Shown here piece after piece: positions 1 through 8,110 of a stretch of DNA of 23,842 nt. Where the stretch lies: the NCBI GenBank assembly GCA_964552715.1, contig CAZKHZ010000029.1, forward strand, positions 1 to 23,842, given 5' to 3'. The notes beneath the pieces were generated by a model. It saw only the letters and a program-made list of their open reading frames with translations. It searched no databases and was not told the origin of the DNA. Positions within the stretch are counted from its first letter, which is position 1. Every line of letters starts with the position of its first letter. The position numbers and the translations under genes are program-made. The stretch comes from UBA7692 sp964552715 (lineage in GTDB: Bacteria; Bacteroidota; Bacteroidia; Chitinophagales; LD1).

Positions 1-1
1 A

Positions 2-1384
2 TCAAAGATTCTCTTTAATCTCTTCTAAATACTGATCAATATCACCTGCGCCAACGGTAAGTAGCACTGCCGTATCCGACTTACTCTTTAGGAAAGAAAC
101 AAGTGCTGCCTTGGCGATTAAATGCTTGTGCGGGCAAGTAAGTTTATCAAATATTAAACTCGAAGAAACGCCCTCCATAGGCAGCTCCCGCGCGGGATAA
201 ATTTCCAGCAGCACCACTTCATCCGCAATGCTCAAACTCTTTGCAAAACCCTCTGCCAAATCCCTTGTTCGCGAATAAAGATGCGGTTGAAACACAGCCG
301 TTATTTTCTTATCGGGATAAAGCTCCTTCACACTCGACAGCAACATCCTAATCTCTTCTGGATGATGCGCATAATCATCAATAAAAATGTGCTTTTCATT
401 TTCAAGCAACTTTTCAAACCTGCGCTTGATTCCTTTAAAAGTGCCAATACCTGCTCTAATTTCATCAGCACTCAAACCCAACTCCAAACACACCACAAAC
501 GCTGCAATTGCATTCTCCATGTTGTGCAAGCCGCCAAGGTTCAGGCGAAATGATTTATACTCTTTGCCAAAGTAACTAATGTGGAAAAGATAACCCCCTT
601 CTACCACCCAATACTTACTGCAAAAAACATCCGCACTTGCATCATTAAAAGCATAAAAAGCTTTATCTAACTGAGGCAATTTATCGTTAATGCTTTGATT
701 GTTTTTTATGGCAAGAAAACCCGCTTCATCAATCTTTTCTGTAAACTGAATAAAGGCTTCATCTATTGCTTCCTTGCTACCGTAAATATCCAAATGGTCG
801 GTATCCACAGCCGTTACCACCCCAACATTCGGATGCAAACGATGAAAAGAACGATCAAATTCATCTGCTTCAATAATCACCACTTTCTCTTTCACTGCAG
901 GCGCAAATTGCTCCCCCGTTTGATTCAAATAGTTAGAATCATAATTACTGCAAATGCCCCCAAGAAAGGCTTCAACGCTGTAACCTGCATGGTAAATAAT
1001 ATGCGCAATCATTGAGCTAACAGTTGTCTTTCCATGCGAGCCTGCCACAGCAACTGTATAGTGTTCTGCTGAAATCAAACCCAATACTTCGCTGCGTTTC
1101 AGCAGACGATAATTACCGTCTTTATAAAAATTAAATCCCTTATGATCTTGGGGTATGGCAGGCGTGTAAACAACCAAGTCAACATCCTTTGGCACAAGCG
1201 CAACATTATCATCAAACGTGATGGCAATGCCTTCCTTTATAAGTTTGTGAGTAAGTGCTGTTGGTGTTTTATCATAGCCACTTACTTGCACACCCCTTAC
1301 ATTAAAATAACGCGCCAAGGCACTCATACCAATGCCGCCAATGCCTAAAAAGTAAACTGATTTTATCTTTAAGAGTTGATTCAT
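2..1384 (-). CDS. murC: UDP-N-acetylmuramate--L-alanine ligase MurC
   Basis: Cytoplasmic ATP-dependent ligase that adds L-alanine to UDP-MurNAc, the first step in building the peptidoglycan peptide stem. At 460 residues it has the normal family length. The N-terminal nucleotide-sugar binding loop GIGGIGMSALA lies at about residues 14-24, the ATP-binding P-loop GSHGKTT at 115-121, the central-domain motif EADEFDRSF at 172-180, and the DDYAHHP motif typical of MurC near residue 337. The ATG start is 6 bp beyond the murG stop, so the two are almost certainly co-transcribed. The stop codon lies at bases 2-4, so the gene is complete. In related genomes ftsQ, ftsA and ftsZ usually follow, which would be outside the window. 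Confidence 0.97.
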   Translation of the reverse strand: MNQLLKIKSVYFLGIGGIGMSALARYFNVRGVQVSGYDKTPTALTHKLIKEGIAITFDDNVALVPKDVDLVVYTPAIPQDHKGFNFYKDGNYRLLKRSEVLGLISAEHYTVAVAGSHGKTTVSSMIAHIIYHAGYSVEAFLGGICSNYDSNYLNQTGEQFAPAVKEKVVIIEADEFDRSFHRLHPNVGVVTAVDTDHLDIYGSKEAIDEAFIQFTEKIDEAGFLAIKNNQSINDKLPQLDKAFYAFNDASADVFCSKYWVVEGGYLFHISYFGKEYKSFRLNLGGLHNMENAIAAFVVCLELGLSADEIRAGIGTFKGIKRRFEKLLENEKHIFIDDYAHHPEEIRMLLSSVKELYPDKKITAVFQPHLYSRTRDLAEGFAKSLSIADEVVLLEIYPARELPMEGVSSSLIFDKLTCPHKHLIAKAALVSFLKSKSDTAVLLTVGAGDIDQYLEEIKENL

Positions 1385-1390
1385 GTAATG

Positions 1391-2488
1391 TTACTTTTTA
1401 ATCACGCTAAATATTTGTTCAACAATCCTTTCGGCAGCGTTGGTGATGCTCATTTGTTGTATGTGTTGTGAAAGTGATTGACATGCCGCTTCATTATTCA
1501 TCAAATCAATTGCAGCAGGTATCAAGTTGAATTTTGCCTCGCTGTCTTTAATCAAAATTGCGGCAGATTGATTAGTCAAAGCAACAGCATTATGCGTTTG
1601 ATGGTCTTCGGTAACATTAGGCGAAGGAACTAGAATCACCGGCTTGCCGACAATTTGCAACTCTGCAATAGAAAGTGCCCCCGCGCGCGATAAAATCACA
1701 TCTGCCACTTTATACGCTGCATCCATTCTATCTATAAACTCCAACACTTTGATGTCATGATATACTTCTACAATTGGCTTACAATCGTTGTAATAAAACT
1801 TTCCTGTTTGCCACAGTAGTTGCACACCACTTTCTGCAATTCTTTCTAAAGTTGCTTCCACACTTTGATTTAAAGTGCGCGCACCCAAACTACCGCCAAT
1901 AATCAGAATTATCTTCTTATCGCTGCTCAAACCAAAATGCTTCAGCGCATCTACCTTGCTGATTTTAGACTCGATAATGTTGGCACGCACAGGATTTCCC
2001 GTCAGCACAATTTTATCTTTCGGGAACACCTTATCCATTCCCTCATAAGCCACACAGATTTTTTTCGCACGTTTAGCCAATAGCTTATTAGTAATTCCTG
2101 CAAAAGAATTCTGCTCTTGAATAACTGTTGGCACGCCCAACAAACTTGCAGCAAACAAAAGCGGACCACTTGCATAACCGCCAACACCCACCGCCACATC
2201 TGGTTTAAAATCTTTAATGATATTAATGGCAGAAAGCAATGAACCTACAATCTTAAAAGGCAAGCCTATATTCTTTACGATAGAACCTCTTTGAAAACCA
2301 GCAATGCTCAATCCTTTGATGGCATAACCTGCTTGGGGCACTTTCTCCATTTCCATCTTTCCAACGGCACCTACAAACAATATCTGCGCATCGGGTGCTT
2401 GCCGTTTAATCTCATTGGCAATAGCAATAGCGGGAAAAATATGCCCGCCAGTTCCACCTCCCGAAATGATGACTTTAAGTTGTTTCAT
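1391..2488 (-). CDS. murG: Undecaprenyldiphospho-muramoylpentapeptide GlcNAc transferase MurG
   Basis: Peripheral inner-membrane glycosyltransferase (GT28) that converts lipid I to lipid II by transferring GlcNAc from UDP-GlcNAc. It has 365 residues, the usual length. The first Rossmann domain carries the diagnostic glycine-rich loop GGGTGGH at residues 10-16. The second has the loop IIGGSLGARTLN and a UDP-GlcNAc-binding stretch around SRAGALSIAELQIVGKP. It precedes murC with a 6-bp gap. ftsW normally lies upstream in dcw clusters, but here the upstream neighbour is a toxin-antitoxin-like pair on the same strand, so murG may also receive read-through from that pair's promoter (inference). Confidence 0.97.
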   Translation of the reverse strand: MKQLKVIISGGGTGGHIFPAIAIANEIKRQAPDAQILFVGAVGKMEMEKVPQAGYAIKGLSIAGFQRGSIVKNIGLPFKIVGSLLSAINIIKDFKPDVAVGVGGYASGPLLFAASLLGVPTVIQEQNSFAGITNKLLAKRAKKICVAYEGMDKVFPKDKIVLTGNPVRANIIESKISKVDALKHFGLSSDKKIILIIGGSLGARTLNQSVEATLERIAESGVQLLWQTGKFYYNDCKPIVEVYHDIKVLEFIDRMDAAYKVADVILSRAGALSIAELQIVGKPVILVPSPNVTEDHQTHNAVALTNQSAAILIKDSEAKFNLIPAAIDLMNNEAACQSLSQHIQQMSITNAAERIVEQIFSVIKK

Positions 2489-2545
2489 ACCAATATTTAA
2501 AACTCCATGTTCTTATTATTTAGTAGAAAACTTAGCAAAAATGAA

Positions 2546-3196
2546 TTAAGAAGTTGATGAGCCATTTTTTAAAAAATCAAGTGTATATGTTCTTACAACA
2601 TCTTCTAAATTACTTTTTACTTTTTTCCAACTTTTAGAGGAGGGAAGTAAAACAGGGTTTTCTTCATTGTCTGCCACCTCAAAATGAGTTAGCGCATGTA
2701 CAAGAAAACCAGTGTCTATGTCAGGAAATTTGCGTTTAAAAATTTGCAACATTTCTGGTAAAGAATAATCGGTAAGCAAGGTATCAATGTCATAAAAATC
2801 TTTTTTTGCAAAGCGATTGCTTACAGCCTGCAACTTCATCGGCAAAATATCTTCTAAATGAATAAAGCGGCAATCATCAATTATTTCAAACGGTTGAAGC
2901 CACCTGAATGGATAAAGGATAAAATCAACCTTCACATCTTCAACCATAAACATCATTGTTTGATTTTGCTCAAACAGCAATTCTTTTTTAGCATTAAAAG
3001 AAGATATACATTTATATACATCAGCATTAATAAACGGCTGGTTGGTAAAAAAATCAAGATCAACCGATATACGATGTCCTTTTTTCAATGCTATATTAGT
3101 ACCCCCACCCAATGCAAACGCCTTCAACAAAGGTTCTTTGCAAATCGCTTTTAATAAAGCCAAGGTAGCGGGTGCAACTGTTTGGCTGTGTAACAT
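2546..3196 (-). CDS. AbiEii/AbiGii-like nucleotidyltransferase toxin
   Basis: Predicted polymerase-beta-fold nucleotidyltransferase of the AbiEii/AbiGii (former DUF1814) family. Members act as toxins of type IV toxin-antitoxin or abortive-infection systems; MenT/AbiEii relatives transfer nucleotides to RNA such as tRNA. All expected motifs are present in the 216 residues. These are the glycine motif GGGTN at 30-34, the metal-binding pair D46-x-D48 in ISVDLDFF, a third acidic residue D91 in VKVDFILYPF, and the family signature with K121, R128 and KKDFYDID at 131-138. The catalytic core therefore looks intact. Its start overlaps the upstream partner by 46 bp, which implies translational coupling. 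The natural target and whether it is toxic cannot be read from sequence. Confidence 0.85.
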   Translation of the reverse strand: MLHSQTVAPATLALLKAICKEPLLKAFALGGGTNIALKKGHRISVDLDFFTNQPFINADVYKCISSFNAKKELLFEQNQTMMFMVEDVKVDFILYPFRWLQPFEIIDDCRFIHLEDILPMKLQAVSNRFAKKDFYDIDTLLTDYSLPEMLQIFKRKFPDIDTGFLVHALTHFEVADNEENPVLLPSSKSWKKVKSNLEDVVRTYTLDFLKNGSSTS

Positions 3197-3444
3197 TTAA
3201 AATCCTGTTTTTCTAATTGAAAAATTGTACATAAAAAGCTGATAACAGGTTCTCTTAAATAAGCGGCATGTAAAATTTCTTTTTTTGTACGTTCTATTCC
3301 GTAAAACTGCAACAACGCCATTTGATCGCTCCATGAACCGTAGTTGAATACTTTTTGCATAATGAAAAGAGCAGACTTTTCGGGATTCAGCTTACTAAAT
3401 TCTATGTCCCAAAATGCCTTGTTGGATACGCGTAACTCGTTCAT
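3151..3444 (-). CDS. DUF6922-like small protein, presumptive antitoxin partner
   Basis: A 97-residue soluble protein without signal peptide or membrane segment. From memory it resembles the DUF6922 family of Bacteroidota: an early FWDI motif (residues 11-14), a central FIMQKVFNYGSWSD block (27-40), a following FYG motif, and a C-terminal FKCYT-KQL segment near 82-90. Such proteins are often encoded immediately upstream of AbiEii-like nucleotidyltransferases in this phylum. Here the 3' end overlaps the toxin gene by 46 bp. A role as antitoxin, possibly DNA-binding and autoregulatory, is inferred from gene order only. A promoter-like sequence sits directly before the start codon. Confidence 0.7.
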   Translation of the reverse strand: MNELRVSNKAFWDIEFSKLNPEKSALFIMQKVFNYGSWSDQMALLQFYGIERTKKEILHAAYLREPVISFLCTIFQLEKQDFKCYTAKQLHPLPWLY

Positions 3445-3448
3445 ATAG

Positions 3449-3479
3449 TAAAGTTAGGTTTAAATAAACAATGTGCAAA
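3449..3479 (-). promoter_or_regulatory. Putative promoter of the toxin-antitoxin pair
   Basis: Reading the minus strand, TTTG (3479-3476) is followed after 19 bp by TAACTTTA (3456-3449). This matches the Bacteroidota consensus TTG-N17-23-TAnnTTTG except for the last base of the -7 box. The -7 box is only 4 bp from the ATG at 3444, so a transcript from it would be leaderless or nearly so. It occupies the 49-bp gap after asnS and would give the pair its own expression. Confidence 0.35.
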
Positions 3480-3493
3480 CTCAAACTCTACCA

Positions 3494-5017
3494 TTACGGT
3501 GTAAGTCTTCCATAAAAACGTGGAAATGGAATGGATTCCCGAACGTGTTGTAAACCACAAGTCCAGGTTACCAAACGCTCTAAGCCAAGCCCGAAACCAC
3601 TATGCGGCACATTACCATACTTACGCAAATCCAAATACCATTCAAAAGCTTCCATTGGCAAATCGTGCTCTACAATTTTCTGTTTCAGCCTTTCAATATC
3701 TGTTTCGCGCTCGCCACCGCCCACTACTTCGCCATAACCTTCGGGTGCCAACAAGTCCACACCTTTTGCGTAGCCCTTGTCAGTTTCATCTTCTTTCATG
3801 TAAAAGGCTTTAACCGCCTGTGGCCAGTTATACACCATTATCGGCTGACCAAACATGCGCGTCAAAACAGTTTCATCGCTGCCACCAAAGTCATTGCCGC
3901 GCTCAAAGTTTCTTGCGCTATTCAACCACACCGGTATGTTCTGCGTTTTTTCTATCAAATCTGCAATCTCATTCTTTAGTGTGTCTATCTTGTTGCGGTT
4001 GAAATTGGTTTCGCCTTTGTTCAAAGCACCACTTGCTATCTTAGCTTCGCGATCTTCAATGTCTTTTTCTTTTGCCGCAATTTCTTCTTTCAGCGCAGCT
4101 AAATCTTCTTCCAAAACCTGAATGGTTGTTTTGCCATTCACTGTTTTTTCTCCCTTGATAATATCCACCGCTTCCTCATACTTCATGCGGATAAATGGCT
4201 CCAACACTTTTTCTAAATAAGTAGTGTCGCGCTCTAAGGTTTGCAATTCTATTTTGCATTTATCTAAAACCTTACCCACCACATAGCGAATGAATTCTTC
4301 AATCAAATCCATATCCATTTTCAAATCATAGAAAGCCATTTCGGGTTCTATCATCCAAAACTCGGTAAGGTGTCTGCGTGTTTTGCTTTTCTCTGCGCGA
4401 AACGTGGGTCCAAAAGTGTAAATCAAACCCTGCGCCATTGCCATAGATTCACCGTAAAGCTGTCCGCTTTGCGAAAGATATGCAGGCTCGCCAAAGTAAT
4501 CTGTTTCAAAAAGGTTGGTGGTGCCTTCGCAAGCATTTCCAGTAAAAATGGGGGCATCCATTTGCACAAAACCCTTACCTTGAAAAAACTCATGGATTGC
4601 GAAGATGATGGTGTTGCGCACGCGCATTATTGCCCACTGGCGTTTTGAGCGCAACCATAAATGACGATGATTCAACAAGAAATCTGGACCGTGTTCTTTT
4701 TTACCAATAGGATACTCCTCTGCAACGGCAATTACAGTCAACGCAGTAGCCTGAATTTCAAAACCACCGAATTGTCTTTCATCTTTCACCACTTTTCCGG
4801 TGATGGTAAATGAACTTTCCAACGAAAGTCTTTTAGCTTCTTCAAAGGTTTGTTCGCCTACTATATTGATATCCACAACACATTGAACAAAGCCTGTACC
4901 ATCGCGCAGGGTAAGGAATACCAAGCCTTTGCTGTCTCGCCTGTTAGCGTTCCAGCCTTTTAAAACAACTTCACTGTTTTCAAACTTACCTAACTGATTG
5001 ATATATGTTTCTTGCAT
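3494..5017 (-). CDS. asnS: Asparagine--tRNA ligase AsnS
   Basis: Class II aminoacyl-tRNA synthetase that charges tRNA-Asn with asparagine in the cytoplasm. An N-terminal OB-fold anticodon-binding domain covers about residues 1-110. Motif 2 with FRAEKSKTRRHLTEFWMIEP is near 206-225, and motif 3 GFGLGLERLV is at 474-483. At 507 residues it is longer than the roughly 430-470 usual for the family. The extra length is a charged, mostly helical insertion at about 290-360, rich in Lys and Glu and probably a coiled-coil hairpin, between the N- and C-terminal parts of the catalytic core. Upstream of the ATG, the minus strand reads TATCTTCG (5032-5025), similar to the -7 box proposed for rplM. Confidence 0.96.
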   Translation of the reverse strand: MQETYINQLGKFENSEVVLKGWNANRRDSKGLVFLTLRDGTGFVQCVVDINIVGEQTFEEAKRLSLESSFTITGKVVKDERQFGGFEIQATALTVIAVAEEYPIGKKEHGPDFLLNHRHLWLRSKRQWAIMRVRNTIIFAIHEFFQGKGFVQMDAPIFTGNACEGTTNLFETDYFGEPAYLSQSGQLYGESMAMAQGLIYTFGPTFRAEKSKTRRHLTEFWMIEPEMAFYDLKMDMDLIEEFIRYVVGKVLDKCKIELQTLERDTTYLEKVLEPFIRMKYEEAVDIIKGEKTVNGKTTIQVLEEDLAALKEEIAAKEKDIEDREAKIASGALNKGETNFNRNKIDTLKNEIADLIEKTQNIPVWLNSARNFERGNDFGGSDETVLTRMFGQPIMVYNWPQAVKAFYMKEDETDKGYAKGVDLLAPEGYGEVVGGGERETDIERLKQKIVEHDLPMEAFEWYLDLRKYGNVPHSGFGLGLERLVTWTCGLQHVRESIPFPRFYGRLTP

Positions 5018-5119
5018 AAGGGCGCGAAGATAAGCGGGGAATGGAATTGTTAAGAATAGCTTTACGATTATTAAATATTTATTACTGTGATGATGGATTT
5101 AATGTCAAGTGGGAATATT

Positions 5120-5177
5120 GGAATGGTGGAATAATGGGTAAAATACAAGTTACATCTTTCCACTATTCCATGATTCC
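5120..5177. repeat. Inverted pair of octamer-word repeats between asnS and lipB
   Basis: Two 18-bp arms, 5120-5137 and 5160-5177, are complementary at 15 of 18 positions around a 22-bp spacer. Each arm is built from 8-bp words of the TTCCANNN type (as TGGAATNN on one arm), the same word family as the 27-unit array at 9314-9526. The transcript past lipB could fold into a hairpin, but no U-tract follows on the minus strand, so it is not a classical terminator. The rest of the 5018-5181 gap shows nothing else. Confidence 0.6.
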
Positions 5178-5181
5178 GATT

Positions 5182-5826
5182 TCATTTCAGTTCTTCATTA
5201 AAAACTTCCTGAAAATACTTTTTAAAAACGTTCACCACATCAATCATGTTATAAGCACTACCCGAAAGCTCCTTCATGCTAGTAACTTGTTTATCGCTGA
5301 TGCCACAAGGCACTATATGGTCAAAAAAAGAAAGGTCGGTGTTTATGTTTAAAGCCAAACCGTGCATAGTGATGTGCCTGCTGAGCTTAATACCCACAGC
5401 ACCAATTTTTGCACCATTCACCCACACGCCTGGTGCGCCTTCCATCCTGTTCGCAAACACACCAAAGTCGGCAAGGGTTTTAATGATAATGTCTTCTAAT
5501 TTCTCAACGTAAAGCGCAACACCTATGCCGAGCTTATCTAAGTCCACAATAGGATATGCCACCAATTGCCCAGGTCCGTGAAATGTAATATCGCCACCAC
5601 GATTGATGCGCACAAAATCTGCACCCACCTCTTCGGGGTCAATTAATAAATTTTCAATACTGCCACTTTTGCCCAAAGTATAAACCGGATGGTGCTGACA
5701 AAGTATCAACGTTTGCTGTACTTCTAAGCCTTCATTTTTAGCCTCAATAGCTTTTTCAAAAAGAGATTCCTGATAACGCAGCACCGAGCTATATGGCGAA
5801 ACAAGAAAATACTTTAGTGCAATCAT
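5182..5826 (-). CDS. lipB: Octanoyltransferase LipB
   Basis: Transfers octanoyl groups from octanoyl-ACP to lipoyl domains of target proteins, the first step of endogenous lipoate synthesis; LipA then inserts sulfur. The 214-residue length is normal. It has the early motif HHPVYTLGKSG (45-55), the family signature RGGDITFHGPGQ (76-87), the catalytic lysine K140 in GAKIGAVGIK, and the catalytic cysteine C174 in IVPCGI, so the Lys-Cys pair is complete. The ATG at 5826 gives the standard N-terminus. The gene stands alone on the minus strand. lipA is not seen in the window. Confidence 0.95.
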   Translation of the reverse strand: MIALKYFLVSPYSSVLRYQESLFEKAIEAKNEGLEVQQTLILCQHHPVYTLGKSGSIENLLIDPEEVGADFVRINRGGDITFHGPGQLVAYPIVDLDKLGIGVALYVEKLEDIIIKTLADFGVFANRMEGAPGVWVNGAKIGAVGIKLSRHITMHGLALNINTDLSFFDHIVPCGISDKQVTSMKELSGSAYNMIDVVNVFKKYFQEVFNEELK

Positions 5827-5850
5827 TGGTGGTGAAAGTAGGTTGTTGAC

Positions 5851-5985
5851 GAAAAAGGGAAAAGGGAAAATGTGAACGTATAGTTGTGAATTGTAGAAAT
5901 AAAGTCAGCGCGCAGATATCAGAAATCAGAAAATATAAACAGCTCTGATCTAAATCTGAAAATACTAATTCTGTAAATCCGTAAA
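5851..5985. repeat. Short runs of heptamer and octamer words
   Basis: The 163-bp gap upstream of lipB contains three small phased runs. Positions 5851-5871 hold three 7-bp units of the GGAAAAG type. Positions 5914-5934 hold three 7-bp units of the AGAAATC type. Positions 5970-5985 hold two 8-bp units, TCTGTAAA and TCCGTAAA. The words differ from run to run. These runs resemble the longer arrays elsewhere in the window, but each alone is short enough to be chance. Confidence 0.4.
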
Positions 5986-5989
5986 TAGA

Positions 5990-6292
5990 TTAATACACCA
6001 ACACTTCGTGAATGATATTCTCATTCATTTCTTTATTCAAAAGCTCTTTTATTTTGCTACGGCTGTAATACAACTCCTGCTTTAAAGCTGCCGAATCTAC
6101 ATTGATGTACAACTTGTTTCCTTTTAGATTGAGCGACTTGGTGTGGTTTGAAATTGCCTTTCCCATCAACTCGTTCCACAACTGACGAATTTTCAATTCA
6201 TCCATACGTGGCTTCAACTTCAAATCTTTGATAAGTGTTGACAGCGCATCATTTAAGCTGATTTGATTTTCGGAAGGCGGTCTGTAATACAT
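5990..6292 (-). CDS. DUF721 (DciA-like) family protein
   Basis: A 100-residue basic protein of the DUF721 family (PF05258). The best-known family member, DciA, interacts with the replicative helicase DnaB and is thought to help load it in bacteria lacking DnaC. The match rests on the N-terminal segment with LNDALSTLIKDLKL, the central LWNELMGKAISNHTKSLNL (I, H and L spacing typical of the domain), and the ending LYINVDSAALKQELYYSR. Bacteroidota versions are short, like this one, and comprise little beyond the domain. It lies 18 bp downstream of the zinc metallopeptidase gene on the same strand, so the two are probably co-transcribed. The exact role in this phylum is not established. Confidence 0.8.
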   Translation of the reverse strand: MYYRPPSENQISLNDALSTLIKDLKLKPRMDELKIRQLWNELMGKAISNHTKSLNLKGNKLYINVDSAALKQELYYSRSKIKELLNKEMNENIIHEVLVY

Positions 6293-6310
6293 TGCTGACG
6301 AATGTAGTTT

Positions 6311-6982
6311 TTATCTTCTTCTCATAAAGAGAGAAACGTAATATAGCAAGGTTGCCAAAGACGAAATAGCTGCAACAACATAGGTCATAGCCGCCCATTT
6401 TAAAGCATCATAAGCCATATCATGTTCTTGGGCGGTTGTCATACCCGAAGATTCCAACCATACTAATGCACGTTTTGAAGCATCAAACTCCACCGGCAAA
6501 GTGATGAATGAAAACAAGGTAGTCATGGCAAATAACACGATACCTGCCAACAACAAATACGGGAACACCGTGATGGTCAAAACACCTGCCAATAAAATCC
6601 ACTGCATATATCTTGATGAAAAGCTGACTGCCGGCACCAACATGCTGCGCATACCCAACCAAGCATAAGCACGGGCGTGTTGCACGGCATGTCCACATTC
6701 GTGTGCAGCCACCGCTGCCGCAGCCACGCTTCTACCATGAAATACATCGGTAGAAAGATTCACAGTTTTATCTGAGGGATTGTAGTGGTCGGTCAATCTG
6801 CCATCTACGCAGGTAATCTTGACATCCCCAACGCCACTTTCACGCAACATTTTTGCTGCAATTTCTGCACCAGTCAGGTTTCCTCTAAAAGAAATCTGCG
6901 AGTATTCTTCGAACTTACTTTTTAAACGCCACTGAATCAGGGCACTTGCCCCCATGGCTACCAATATTATTATCCAAATCAT
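6311..6982 (-). CDS. Membrane-bound neutral zinc metallopeptidase (YugP family)
   Basis: Predicted inner-membrane metalloprotease of the Zn_peptidase_2 family (PF04298, YugP-like). The catalytic HExxH motif is HECGH at residues 94-98 within VAAHECGHAVQHA. A downstream LPVEFDASKRA segment (162-172) is conserved in the family and may supply the third zinc ligand. A hydrophobic N-terminal helix (1-17) and further membrane segments at about 126-160 and 195-219 anchor it. The 223-residue length is typical. Substrates are unknown for the family, and membrane-protein quality control is only a guess. A promoter-like sequence lies about 25 bp upstream of the ATG, and the DUF721 gene follows. Confidence 0.9.
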   Translation of the reverse strand: MIWIIILVAMGASALIQWRLKSKFEEYSQISFRGNLTGAEIAAKMLRESGVGDVKITCVDGRLTDHYNPSDKTVNLSTDVFHGRSVAAAAVAAHECGHAVQHARAYAWLGMRSMLVPAVSFSSRYMQWILLAGVLTITVFPYLLLAGIVLFAMTTLFSFITLPVEFDASKRALVWLESSGMTTAQEHDMAYDALKWAAMTYVVAAISSLATLLYYVSLFMRRR

Positions 6983-7006
6983 AATTCAATTTTGCTTTTT
7001 GTTAAT

Positions 7007-7038
7007 CAAATATTGTGCTACTTTCTGTAACTGACAAA
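7007..7038 (-). promoter_or_regulatory. Putative promoter of the metallopeptidase/DUF721 pair
   Basis: On the minus strand TTTG (7038-7035) is followed after 20 bp by AATATTTG (7014-7007). This is one mismatch from the Bacteroidota -7 consensus TAnnTTTG at the usual spacing. It leaves a leader of roughly 20 bp before the ATG at 6982. The call is motif-based only. Confidence 0.35.
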
Positions 7039-7081
7039 TTGTTACACGAATACTAATCAACAATATTGTTTTTGGCAGAAA

Positions 7082-7489
7082 CTATTGAACTTTTTTGTAC
7101 AAAATGGCAAATTTGTACTTTTCTAGTGTTTTGATTTCGTAGCTCATCGAACCTGTGCTGCTCACTTTTTTAAATGTACCATCTGGCAAAAGCGAGAATG
7201 TAATATTAGATAACTCAATGGCAGCATTGTCAACCGTTTTGATAGTTATTTTGGTTTGTGTTGTTTTATATCCCGGAGGAATTTCCGACAAAACCGAAAT
7301 TTGCTCTGAGCCGATGCGCTGCACATCTCCAATATAGTTGGAGTTGCTGATTACACGGGTCTCCAAAGGAAAATCCTGTTGTGTTGACACAAAATAGACT
7401 TGAAACGGGGTTTCAATCTGTTTGCTGCATGAGGTAAACAGCAAGGTAGAGGCGGCAATAGCCACCAGTAGTGATTTAGTAGTTTTCAT
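7082..7489 (-). CDS. Small lipoprotein of unknown function
   Basis: Not recognised beyond being a secreted lipoprotein. Translation is placed at the ATG at 7489 because this yields a compact lipoprotein signal: two lysines, a hydrophobic stretch and a lipobox LFTSC with Cys at about residue 21. An in-frame ATG at 7531 would add 14 residues ahead of the signal and is less likely. The mature part, about 115 residues, is rich in Thr, Ser, Ile and Val with alternating hydrophobic residues, suggesting a beta-sandwich. No catalytic motif is seen. It probably faces the periplasm or the outer-membrane surface. It stands alone, with a 0.1-kb gap before the metallopeptidase gene. Confidence 0.75.
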   Translation of the reverse strand: MKTTKSLLVAIAASTLLFTSCSKQIETPFQVYFVSTQQDFPLETRVISNSNYIGDVQRIGSEQISVLSEIPPGYKTTQTKITIKTVDNAAIELSNITFSLLPDGTFKKVSSTGSMSYEIKTLEKYKFAILYKKVQ

Positions 7490-8110
7490 GGGTGATGTTT
7501 TGTACGCGCTTTTCATATATAGGTTACACAAACCCTTGTTAAAATCTAAAGTTTAGTTGTGCAAACGATTTTCACATTAGTTAGGATGCATTGTTGCATT
7601 CACAGCTTTTTATTGTAAAGTATATACCGTTAATTTTCATTGTATAAAAGGCTTTAGCTAAATAACCGAATAAGTTTTTACTAGTAAATGATGCTCCAGA
7701 TAAATCTGCAAAGAGATTTCTAAAAATAAAAGAATGATAGGAGATTTTTTTACGAATTTTCGCAAAAGTAAGCATCCACAACCTGCCTGCATAGAACAAA
7801 ACTGCCTCCTTTTGAGTCCTACATATCAAAACAATACGAATTTTCGCTAAACTCTGATTTTAACCATCCAAAAAACCATATAAAAACACTAAAAAATTTA
7901 CTTCGTCACCATGTAAAAGCACTGTTAAGCCAAGTACATATACTTGAACGCTCAACTTCCACACTTCTAAGCTCCATATTGATTTTTCTAATACTTCATT
8001 TCCTCACTCCAACACTGAAGGAGTGTTTTGCGTTCATGTTTTGCCTGATTGTGTTCAAGCATTATTTAGTTGGCAGTAGGTGTATTCTTTATGTAAGGCA
8101 AGGTATCCTA
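7490..8110. other. Gene-poor AT-rich stretch of 0.6 kb
   Basis: No convincing gene is seen. An 82-codon open frame on the minus strand (7829-7581) has no recognisable domain and an irregular, cysteine-rich ending. A 13-bp direct repeat, TACGAATTTTCGC, occurs at 7751-7763 and 7835-7847, 84 bp apart. A 6-bp-stem hairpin, CACTCC/GGAGTG at 8005-8025, is followed by TTTT on the plus strand, but no plus-strand gene ends there. Confidence 0.5.

Noticed and set aside
3602..4121. Several plus-strand open frames opposite asnS
   Set aside because: All lie antisense to a clear asnS coding region and show no family features.
7581..7829. 82-codon minus-strand open frame as a gene
   Set aside because: No recognisable domain, signal or neighbour logic; composition resembles translated AT-rich non-coding DNA, and it overlaps one copy of a short direct repeat.
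7751..7847. Direct repeat TACGAATTTTCGC as a target-site duplication
   Set aside because: The intervening 71 bp is too small for an insertion sequence and has no inverted ends; kept only as a note in the intergenic entry.
8005..8029. Intrinsic terminator (CACTCC/GGAGTG then TTTT)
   Set aside because: The stem is only 6 bp with a 9-base loop, the T-run is on the plus strand, and no plus-strand gene ends there.
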